A stretch of 64,000 nucleotides of DNA, taken from positions 5,282,775 to 5,346,774 of the forward strand of contig OZ014418.1 in assembly GCA_963965975.1 (NCBI GenBank), given 5' to 3'. A program made the position numbers and the translations under genes. The DNA comes from Xestospongia bergquistia. Lineage: Eukaryota; Porifera; Demospongiae; Haplosclerida; Petrosiidae. Under the pieces are notes generated by a model that was not told the DNA's origin, ran no database searches, and saw nothing but the letters and a program-made list of their open reading frames with translations. Below, in pieces: positions 11,550 through 21,478 of the stretch (position 1 is its first letter; each line of letters begins with the position of its first letter).

Positions 11550-12550
11550 GACTAGACTTGACGACCTTGCATGTAGGCGTCACTATTACAACTACAACCA
11601 ACTGGTGGAGTGATCCTGATTGAGCTATTATTATCGCGTAGAAAACAAGACTAACTAACTATATCATCAACAACAATAATAATAATAAATGAATCAAACA
11701 GTATAAGTTAAAATAATGAAAAATCAATTTTACCTAATATATACTTTATTTTACATAAGTTATAAAAGAAACTATAATGAGAATGACCCACATTGCCTAC
11801 TAAGTTAGAATGTGCCATTTTCCTATCATATGATATTCCTGTAGTTTCAATCTTCCCTTATTAGCTCAAGTGCTGGTATAAACAAAAGCACGTGTTATGT
11901 TCCAAGTGTGGAGCTCGCTCTGGCTCACCCCACAATAGGCATGATCGACTACAGAAATTTCTTTTTAAGATTGTGTAGGTGTTGTGTACTTAGCTGAGAT
12001 CAAAAGGATAACAACAACAAACACTCAGGACAGGACAGAAATAATATGTGCTTGGCTGTGTCTTTATTGTCCCTATATGATAATGATAATTAACAACATG
12101 ATAAGAACATATTACATCCATATACCACAGTAGGCTGTTGCTAGTAGCTTTGGTTCAACCTGTAACTTTAGTTGAAACTTATATTCTTATTGCCAGAAAC
12201 TTTTTGTCTCTCTATAAATTTCTTATCAAATTTGCACATGAACTTTGATTTTTTGCGTAAGATCTTTATTAGCATAATATTATTTAACTCAATCTTGTAT
12301 TGTCAATTCACAGCAACCTTCACCCACATAAATGATTAAAGATTAGTACATGGTCAGTCCAGCAGAATAGACTTGAACTTCATTTTTCATGACTAGACAG
12401 GCAGTATATACATATATTTAAGTAAAGGAAACAATCATGTTCCATTTTGCTGTTCCATCATGTGCTATTATAATGAAACTGAGCATGAACATGCAATCCC
12501 TACTAGTACTAATTAATAACATTTAGGCGTTAGACAATTAATTTATTTCT
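11550..12550. repeat. Direct segmental duplication, unit 1
   Basis: Closely matches 19120-20095 in the same orientation, beginning near aactacaaccaactgg and including gctcaagtgctggtataaac and ggacaggacagaaataatat. Each unit leads, in order, into a decayed receptor fragment, an R1 copy, and four-TM exons followed by a receptor gene. No ORF of note. Confidence 0.85.
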
Positions 12551-12785
12551 AGTTGTGTTTATCACTACTGTGACATTTGTATTGACAGAAGATCTGAGTA
12601 GCAAATATTTAAATTCAACAGATCTTCTTTGATCTTTTGCACTACCAAATAGTGTCATAACAAATAGCTCCAGGATTAACTTCTTGACAAGTACTAACAG
12701 TCACAAGTGACACTGTAAATGGCTGCCCAGGATAGAGTTCTCTGTACAAGGTTCATACAAAATAGTCAATATTGTTATAAAATAC
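12550..12785 (-). pseudogene. Decayed receptor fragment
   Basis: Minus-strand remnant equivalent to the stretch of the receptor around 15840-16080 (the VSLVTVGTCQG to NTNATVVIN part of the ectodomain). Many substitutions and indels leave no usable frame. A twin lies at 20095-20345. It is older than the other copies by appearance. Confidence 0.7.
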
Positions 12786-12829
12786 AAGCAAGTAAATGGT
12801 GAAAATGAAACCGATCTTTTTGTTTGCTT

Positions 12830-13060
12830 TTCACAGAAAATGAACATGTTAAAAGTTGTTCACGAGAACCATAAAGTCAGTCAAGAATGTGTATCTACAT
12901 TCCATTATTCATAGTCATAAGGCAGAGTTAGTACCTTACAACTCTGGAATCCTACATCAAACACACTTGACTAGTTTTATTATCTGTACCTATATAGCAT
13001 GCTACACATCCCAATTGGGCAGGCATTTCCTATGACAGTTTGGCTAGCAAGACTTACTAT
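12830..13060 (+). repeat. Repeat R1 copy
   Basis: Contains the gaaccataaagtcagtcaag, tagtcataaggcagagttag and ttacaactctggaatcctac landmarks of R1. It lies just downstream of the four-TM gene on the minus strand. Confidence 0.65.
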
Positions 13061-13116
13061 TCACACAATAAATGTTATATAAACTGTAATATCATTATGT
13101 CTATCAATCTAGTTAG

Positions 13117-14012
13117 TTATAATAGCACTCCATATTGATTGTTTTTCTTATGAGATAGAACAACCAAAACAGCTGAAAAGACAATGAACCCAACAAGTAA
13201 GAGACACTCCACCCACACACAAGCCTGTAATAATAACAAAAGATGTTCAATTAGCTAGGTTAATTACGACATTATGTTTAATAACACTATCTATAAGATA
13301 ATATTATGTCCTATTATAATATTATACATTGACTGTTAACGAACATCAAATATAAAAATATAACTAACCAATGATGACTGAACACTATCAAAGAAAGGTA
13401 ATAATAGTACAGGATAGTCAGCAAATAGCTTATAATCAGAACACCTGTGTGTTGATATAGTATAGTAAGATTACAATGCACTATTTCTGATATCACTAAA
13501 CTTGTTATCTAAACCTGTGTCTCTCAATGCTTTACATGTTTTACTCAGCCCTGCTGATATAACTATAGCAACAGCCAGAGACATCAACACAGCCAATGTG
13601 ATAATAGAAAGAACCACAATAATGAAAGTAGTAGGTCTGGAAATGAAAAAAAATTACAATAAGATAATGAGTTTCTTATACAACACCTTCTTTTAATTAT
13701 CACTGCCAGTATAACAACCACCATTGCAGCAAGTATCAGAAAAGATACAGCAGCTTGCCCTACTATAACAAATTGACAAATACTATTGGAACTAAATATA
13801 TGATTGTTGTTGCCGGCTGCTGTGCTTAAAAAAAGAATACAATAGTTATCTCTGTGAATTGCATTGTTTTCAATGTCACTGTTCTTATCTGCAAACACAC
13901 CAAGAGATACCAGAGCAAAGGTCAGAGCAACAAGAAGTATAAGACATTTCAGTATTAAGAGGATAATAGTGGTAGTGTTCAATGATGGTACAGGAATCTT
14001 CACAGTCTTCAT
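13117..14012 (-). CDS. Four-transmembrane protein, open four-exon gene
   Basis: Exons on the minus strand: 13687-14012, 13502-13636, 13369-13444 and 13117-13224, all with GT-AG introns and phases 2, 2, 0. Joined they give 645 nt, a 214-residue protein. Order: short N-terminus (MKTVKIPVPS), TM1 (LILLVALTFALVSLGVFA), a loop with CILFL and a SICQFV Cys, TM2 ending IIKRR, TM3 with SAGLSKTCK, a loop starting CSDYK, then TM4 after ACVWVECLLL and a lysine-rich tail. I do not recognise the family with confidence; MARVEL or synaptogyrin-like topology is one possibility. The start is 242 bp past the stop of receptor locus 14254-17143 on the same strand. Exon 3 uses the CSD-proximal acceptor, because that alone keeps phase in both intact paralogues. 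Confidence 0.72.
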
Positions 14013-14253
14013 TTAGATGCCACTTAATGAGAGCAAAGGATAAAATGACTAACGGGTGATATTGGACTCCACCCCACCTACGCATAATAAGGGGATTGCA
14101 ATTTCATTGAAATAAATAATTTTAATATTCCAAATCAATTCAACTTTTATATTATTAAAGAAACCACGCAAGTATGATATTTTAATTTATCTTAATTTAT
14201 TCGTACTTTATAAGCTGTCTAAAAAATAATTCTACATTACATTAGCATAGTTA

Positions 14254-17143
14254 TTATCTAAAATCCTCTGGTGTAAAGTCAAAAATTAGACTTTCTCTTC
14301 TCATTAGAGTAACTGCTGGTGAGCCTGGACGACTGTATTCAGAAGATGATGAAGCATCATTATTAGGCAATGGCATTTCACTCTCATTTTAATGCTTTCT
14401 CTTTTCTCTATATAACTTGATTAGACTCTCAAACAGTGGAGTTAGTGTTAGTACTATAAGAACAAATAAAGCTACACTAGTAAATATGCCACTAGTAATA
14501 ACTTGACTGTATTGTCCATTTGTCATTATACTACTGAGAGTTACAAAACCAATGTTGAGATATGACAAGATTTCAATTGTATTCAGTTCTCTTGTTTTAT
14601 ACATACCCCCAACTATCCAAGCTAAACTTGTTAATAATAAAACAATTCCAAGAATGATGATGTTGTCGACTTGATAGTTCATACTAGATGTATAAGAGAA
14701 GAGACCTGTTAATACAAGACGTACTATCAGTAAGAATCCTGTCCAGAACCGACAACTATCCTTATAAGGACCACAATACGCATCAATCAAAGGTTTCAGT
14801 CTAAACACTGGATCTCTACTAGCTTTATGACAACATATGTAACTGTAACATTTAAGCCACTGAGAGGAAAATACCAATAATGTATAAACAATCCCAATAA
14901 AGAGAAGAATGCTAGAGAATATTAGTAAAGGAAGACGTGGATTACTTGAGTAGTCTAATGTTGCATCCACACTCCAGATGAACCACCTATTGTTATTACA
15001 AGAGAGTGTTGTAAACATAAAGACATTGGTTATGTTACGTAATAACTTGGTATAAGACATGAGGAACAATGTTGCCAGTACTGGTACAGCATTTCTACCA
15101 CACACACGAGATAGCCTTAGAGAATAGTGACAGCTAATAATAACAACCAGTGCCAATAACCACAAATACAATGGAAATGCAAACTGCAGCCATGTTTTCC
15201 AATAACCATCTAATCCATTGTAGAAACATGTCTCAATACCAAGGTCTAAGTTGAGCCAAGAAATAAATTGTCTCAGCACTGGAACACCTCCATTTGGAAA
15301 GAAGGCTGTCTCATTGAGTTTGACAATGTTGACATAGAAGAGGAGACCATTGATTCTTCCTGAAGACACTGTAAGATTAACTGTAATTAGTAAAGCAATT
15401 AGAACAATACCAGCTACTGCAAATGGGAGTAAAAGTGCCAAATAGGTGTTAGTACAGTTAGCACATTTGTTAGAACCCAACACGAGACTAAGTCCTGACT
15501 TACACTGTCCACAAAGGGTACCTTGCTCTGTTGAATGCACATTGAGGATTAGGTGATGTGACGTTAAAAGAGACAAGGGATGGATTACAGTAATCAAATG
15601 GACAGTTAGTATGAGCAACAGTACAATTGTAATCTTTAAAGTAAGCTATCCAATTATTGCCAGATCTGGTGAATGGACTCTTAAAATCAGTTATGTTACA
15701 TTTGATGTCATTGTCGGGTATAATTTGCTTAATGATATCATTACATACACACTGTCCAGTGTTAGAAGATAGTTGAAAACCTGTAGGGCAAGGTAAGAAA
15801 CTTATAATTACTATCATTTCAGCATTAGACAATCTGATATTTCTAGCTGCATTTATCACTACTGTGGCATTTGTATTGATGGAAGAGTTCTGACTAGCAA
15901 AATATTTAAATTGTTTGCATTGAGTTGATGTTTTTTGATTTTTAGTAGTAGTATTAAGATTACTACCAAATGCTGTCACAACAATAGCTCCAGGACTAAC
16001 TCCTTGACAAGTACCAACAGTCACAAGTGACACTCTAAATGGCTGCCCGGGATAGATTTCTCTGTCTCTGTACAAGGTTCGTACAGAGCAGTTGATACTG
16101 CCTTTAATGTAAGGACATACAGCAAATGGTGAAGACGAAATTGACCTTTCTGTTGACAATGACCAGTACCTTGTAAGAGGACAACTTAATTCATCTTCTA
16201 TTGTTGATTTGACAGTTTGGAACCTTATTGGTATTGTACTACAGTGTCGATAAATTTCTCCATAAATGTCCTATCCTGCCATTGCTTTGTTCTGCTCAAA
16301 ACTCACTAGTGGATACCTTGTTTGGTTCAGTTTAAAGTTGAAGTTTTCTTTAGTAATGAATGTACATTTGCGATAGTCACTGAACAGTCCATTAATGAAT
16401 GATAGGTCAAACACATCCAGGTTCATTTCTTTAGCATAAATGGCTCCTCCGTATAAGCTAGCACTATTGTTAATAAATGAAACATGGCTGCCTTCATTGA
16501 TTTGAAAATAGTTTTTTGTCAATATAACTAGTCCTCCTCCAATATATGGTGAACTATTATTAATGAAGGGATTGTTCTTTCCATTAAATATAACATTACA
16601 ACCACGAATGACCATGCCACTAAGGTTGAGTTATCTCTGACTATTATATCTGTATACTATTCACTGTAAACTCAACTTTGGCAACAAAAACCATTGCCGC
16701 AAAGACTAATAGCAATTTTCTTTGTATGAAAATGGTTCATGAAGGTATATTTCCATTGTATTGGTAGAAAGTCTTGTATTCTTTCTAAAGATTACATTTG
16801 TTAGTTGAACTTGTGGTGGGCATTTATCAGAGTCTGATTTTGGATAAAATAAAAGTCCTTCTCCAACAAAATCAGAGTTTTCATCAAAGTAGTATTGATT
16901 ATGTTTAAACTCTCTCTACATGCAACCACAATGAATAGCTCACCTCCATTGAGTGCTTGATTATGGGAAAAAGACACATTGACAAAAAAATTGTTTTCTT
17001 GAATACTTTTAAATGTGTTTATCATCATCCCACCACCATCAGTACACATTAGTGAACTATTACCAGTACCATAAGTATATCCATTATTAGATAGTATAAC
17101 ATTCTCAAATAAGATAGTACAGTCATTAACTTGATTGTAAAAG
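14254..17143 (-). pseudogene. Beta-helix/GTLCGQC multi-pass receptor, N-terminally truncated
   Basis: Minus-strand copy lacking roughly the first 300 residues. From 17143 it reads beta-helix repeats (FENVILSNNGY, VSFSHNQALNGG, VSFINNSASLYGG), the Cys-rich part with CPTGFQLSSNTGQCVC and GTLCGQCKSGL, then about eight membrane segments and the ESLIKLYRE tail. Breaks: a frameshift near 16860, one lost base near 16630, TAT to TAG near 16270 (AGYDIYG), two extra bases near 15525 just before the GTLCGQC motif, and a TAA in the cytoplasmic tail at 14387-14389. The two-residue insertion RD before EIYPG is unique to this copy. Upstream sequence is the GABA-B-like fragment, not the usual promoter. Confidence 0.85.
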
Positions 17144-17646
17144 ATATAATAGACTCTCCATGTTTTGGAAAAAATGACAGTAAAACAGACAGAGTATCCC
17201 AAAAAGAACAATCAGAATTGGATCTATATGAAAATTAAGAATGGATCATTAATTTGAAGGTAAAATAATACAATAATTTATTATAGAAAAAATCTAGAAT
17301 TAACAATTAATGATCATTAGGTGGTAAACTTACATTACAGTTGAGTAGTATATATAGAAGTAGACACATATGTATATGAGAGCAGCCCCTACAATTATGA
17401 GATAAATCAAGTTAAGACTGGAAAGATTGACAACTCTATAGAGGGAGGGAGTAAGGGAGGGAGAATCAAACTAAGACATACAAAATCCAGTTACTGACTT
17501 TTTATTTCTAAAGACAATATTAAACACAAAACAAACTGTTACAAAGATGAGACTAACAAATACTGCAATATCATAAATTATAATAAATGCTAGATGATTC
17601 TGGTGTATAGTGTGCACTTCATAGCCATCGTAAGGAGGAGTACCAT
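17143..17646 (-). pseudogene. GABA-B receptor-like (class C GPCR) exon fragment
   Basis: Three blocks on the minus strand. Exon 17499-17646 encodes DGTPPYDGYEV and TM1 ending FNIVFRNK. It joins in phase across a 63-bp intron to exon 17334-17435, which gives K-VVNLSSLNLIYLIIVGAA and TM2. A third block, from about 17235, gives the TM3 signature FLGYSVCFTVIFSKTWRVYYIF in shortened form as SKTWRVY. DGxxP, FRNKK, LSSxNLN and SKTWRV are hallmark positions of GABA-B receptors. A TGA stands where the family usually has Trp just before FFLGYS, and the exon between TM2 and TM3 is missing. The Venus-flytrap domain and TM4-7 are absent. The TM3 frame runs straight into the beta-helix of the adjacent receptor copy. 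Confidence 0.72.
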
Positions 17647-17689
17647 CTAGTGACATAATAATAGTAAAATTATGTACATTATATAGTAA

Positions 17690-19095
17690 TATAACATTAA
17701 AATTGGCTTAAAATAGTGTTAAAATTACATTAAAACTGTAAAAATTGCATTAAAATTGTATTAAAATTGTGTTAAAACTGCGTTAACATTGTGTTAAAAT
17801 TGCATTAATTTTTTTATTAAAACTCTTAAAATCACGTTAAAATTGCATTAAAACTGTGTTAAGATTGCATTAACATTGTGTTAAGGTTGTATAAAGAATG
17901 CATTAAAATTGTGTTAAAATTGCATTACAATTACATTAAAATTGTATTAAAATTGTGTTAAAACTGCGTTAACATTGTGTTAAAGTTGTATTAAGAATAG
18001 ATTAAAATTGTGTTAAAATTGTATTAAAGGTGTGTTAAAATTGCATTAAAATTGTGTTAAAACTGTGTTAACATTGTGTTAAAATTGCCTTAATTTCTTA
18101 TAAAAATTGTGTTAACATTGTCTTATAGTTGCATTAAAATTGTCTTGAAATTGCATTAAAGCTGTGTTAAAATTTCATTATAATTGCAATAAAATTGTGT
18201 TAAAACTTTGTTAACATTGTCTTAAAATTGTGCAAAAATTGCATTAATTTTTATTGAAATTGTGTTAAAATTGTTTTATTACGTTAAAATTACATTAAAA
18301 CTGTGTAAAAATTGCATTAAAATTGTATTAAAATTGTGTTAAAACTGAATTAACATTGTGTTAAAATTGAATTAAAATTGTATTAAAATCGTGTTAAAAC
18401 TGCATTAACATTATGTTAAAATTGCATTAAAGTTGTATTAAAATTGTGTTAAAAATGTGTTAACATTATGTTAAAATTGTGCTAAAATTGCATTCATTTT
18501 TTGTTAAAATTGTCTGAAAATTGTGTTAAAATTGCATTAAGATTGTATTAATACTGTATTAAGATTGCGTTAACATTGTGTCAAAGTTTTATAAAAAATA
18601 CATTAAAATTGCATTTAAATTGTTTTAAAATTGCATTAAAATTGTATTAAAATTGCGTTAAAAAAACGTTAACATTATGTTGAAATTGTGCTAAAATTGT
18701 ATTAATTTTTTGTGAAAATTGTTTTAAAATTGTCTTAAAATTGCGTTAAAATTGCATTAAAACTGTTAAGATTGCGTTAACATTGTGTTAAAGTTGTATA
18801 AAGGATCGATTAAAATTTCATTAAAACTGTGTTAAAGTTGTAAAAAGAACGAATTAAAGTTGTGTTAAAATTTCGTTAAAATTGTGTTAAAATTGCATTA
18901 AAATTGTACTAAAATTGTGCTAAAACTGCGTTAACATTGTGTTAAAGTTGTATTAAGAATGGATTAAAATTTCATTAAAACTGTGTTAAAGTTGTAAAAA
19001 GAACGGATTAAAGTTGTGTTAAAATTTCATTAAAATTGTATTAAAATTGTGTTAAAACTGCGTTAACATTGTGTTAAAATTGTCCTAAAATTGTT
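17690..19095. repeat. Minisatellite array 2 (12-bp based)
   Basis: About 1.4 kb of the same degenerate attgtgttaaaa and attgcattaaaa units as array 1, with recurring markers aactgcgttaacattgtgtt and gttgtattaagaatggatta. It separates the GABA-B-like fragment from segmental duplication unit 2. No coding sequence. Confidence 0.93.
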
Positions 19096-19119
19096 TTTGC
19101 ATGTGGGCGTGACTAATAC

Positions 19120-20095
19120 TGGACTGGACTTGACAACCTAATTATTCTTGCACGTGGGCATGACTAATACAACTACAACCAACTGGAAGGGTGAGCCTGA
19201 TTTAGCTATTATTATGGCATAATAAAACAAGAGTTACTATATCAACAACAACAACAATGACAATAAATAAATCAAACAGTATAAGTTAAAATAATGAAAA
19301 ATCAATTTTACCTAATATATACTTTATTTTACAGAAGTTATAAAATAAACTATGATGAGAATGACCCACATTGCCTACTAAGTTAGAACATATGCCATTT
19401 TCCTATCATATGATATCCCTGTAGTTTCAATCTTCCCTTATTAGCTCAAGTGCTGGTATAAACAAAAGCATGTGTTACGTTCCAAATGTGGAGCTCGCTC
19501 TGGCTCACCCCACAATAGGCATGATTGACTACAGAAATTTCTTTTTAAGATTGTGTAGGTGTTGTATACTTAGCTGAGATCAAAAGGATAACAATAACAA
19601 ACACTCAGGACAGGACAGAAATAATATGTGCTTGGGTGTGTCTTTAATGCCCCTATACGATAATGATAATTAACAACATGATAAGAACATATTACATCCA
19701 TATACCACAGTAGGCTGTTGCTAGTAGCTTTGGTTCAACCTGTAACTTTCGCTGTAATTTATATTCTTACTGCCAGAAACCTTTTGTCTCTCTATAACAT
19801 TCTTATCAAATTTGCACATGAACTTTGATTTTTTGCGTAAGATCTTTATTAGCATAATATTTAACTCAACCTTGTATTGTCAATTCTCAGCAACCTCACC
19901 CACATAAATGATTAAAGATTAGTCCATGGTCAATCCCTAGACTTGAACTTTATTTTTCATGACTAGACAGGCAGTATATACATATATTTAAGCAAAGGAA
20001 ACAATCATGTTCCATTTTGCTGTTCCTGCATGTGCTATTATAATGAAACTGAGCATGAACATGCAATCCATACTAGTACTGATTAATAATATTAA
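19120..20095. repeat. Direct segmental duplication, unit 2
   Basis: Same orientation and order as 11550-12550, with scattered differences. The duplication extends past this block through the receptor remnant, R1 copy, four-TM exons and into the receptor genes, so the copied unit probably included at least the 3' part of a receptor plus its four-TM neighbour. Confidence 0.85.
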
Positions 20096-20345
20096 GATAT
20101 TATACATTTCTAGTTGCGTTTATCACTACTGTGACATTTGTATTGACAGAAGATCTGACCAGCAAATATTTAAATTGTTTGGATTGAGTTGATCTTTTTT
20201 GATCTTTTGCAGAAAAATAGTATCATAACAATAGCTCCAGGACTAACTCCTTGACAAGTACTAACAGTCACAAGTACTAGTGATACTGTAAACGGCTGCC
20301 CAGGATAGAGTTCTCTGCACAAGGTTCATACAAAATAGTCTATAT
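20095..20345 (-). pseudogene. Decayed receptor fragment (twin of 12550-12785)
   Basis: Same small ectodomain piece of the receptor on the minus strand, with similar decay. Landmarks are gtttatcactactgtgacat and ggactaactccttgacaagt. No usable frame remains. Confidence 0.7.
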
Positions 20346-20519
20346 TGTTATAAAATACATCAAGGACACAAAGCAAATGGTCAAGATGAAATCGATCTTT
20401 TTGTTTGCTATTCACAGAAAATGAACATGTTATTATCTATTATCAATCAATCTAGTTAGTTAGATAACATGTTATATTGATTATTTTTCTTTAAAAAGCA
20501 GAAGTTCAACATTTAGTCA

Positions 20520-20870
20520 AGTGAAAAATAAAAAACATAATTGTGTTAATTTTTCTGAACCTACCATAATGATTTTTATAACGTGGCTGATTAAGTGAAA
20601 TAGTGATCATTTATGAAGTAAAAGTTATTACAATTGTTAATGATGAAAACCATAAAGTCAGTAATCTTGTTAACAATGTGTATCCACATTCCATCATTCA
20701 TAGTCATGAGGCAGAATTAATATCTTACAACTCTGGAAGCCTACATCAAACATACTTGACTAGTTTTATGATCTGTACCTATATAGCAGTTACACATCCC
20801 AATTGGACAGACATTTCCTATGACAGTTTGTATAGCAAGACTTACACACATACATAAACTAAAGTTATTG
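20520..20870 (+). repeat. Repeat R1 copy
   Basis: Longer R1 copy with the attgtgttaatttttctgaa start, the tagtcatgaggcagaattaa block and the ctctggaagcctacatcaaa end. It corresponds to 12830-13060 in the first duplication unit. Confidence 0.7.
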
Positions 20871-20930
20871 CTATTTACACAATACATGTTATATAAACTG
20901 TAATATCATTATATCTGTCAATCTAGTTAG

Positions 20931-21244
20931 TTATAATAACAGTCCATATTGATTATTTTTCTTATGAGATAGAACAGCTGAAAAGACAACAAACCCGATA
21001 AGTAAGAGAATCTCCACCCACGCACAAGCCTGTAATAATAAGAAAAGATGTCCAAATAGCTAGGTTATTTACTGTGTTTAATAACACTATCTATAAGATA
21101 ATATTATGTCCTATTATAATATTATACATTGACTGTTAACGAACATCAGATATAAAAATATAACTTACCAAAGATGACTGAAAACTATCAAAGAAAGGTA
21201 AAAATAGTACAGGATAGTCAGCAAGTAGCTTATAATCAGAACAC
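20931..21244 (-). pseudogene. Four-transmembrane protein gene, exons 3 and 4 only
   Basis: Exon 3 (21169-21244, 76 nt) and exon 4 (20931-21029) match 13369-13444 and 13117-13224. Exon 4 has a 9-bp in-frame deletion in TM4 and ends in TAA. Exons 1 and 2 are missing: homology to the sequence upstream of the gene resumes immediately at about 21258. A clean deletion of about 0.75 kb therefore removed the first two exons. The receptor gene at 21479 follows in the usual cassette position. Confidence 0.8.
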
Positions 21245-21478
21245 CTGTGTGTTGATAAAAGCTGACTTGACTGTAACGGGTGATATTGGACTCTCACCTT
21301 ACCTACACATAATTAGGGGATTGTATCTTAAAATTTTACTAAATTTTAATGAAATAAATCAAAATCAATTTATTATATTATTAAAGAAACCGCGCAAATA
21401 TGGTATTTTAATTTATTTTAATTTATTCGTACTTTATAAGCTGTCTAAAAATAATTCTACATTACATTAGCATAGCTA

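Noticed and set aside
13885-14085. Short frames overlapping the start of the four-TM genes (for example with HPLVILSFALIKWHLNED).
   Set aside because: They read the 5' UTR and exon 1 in the wrong frame; the four-exon model explains the conservation.
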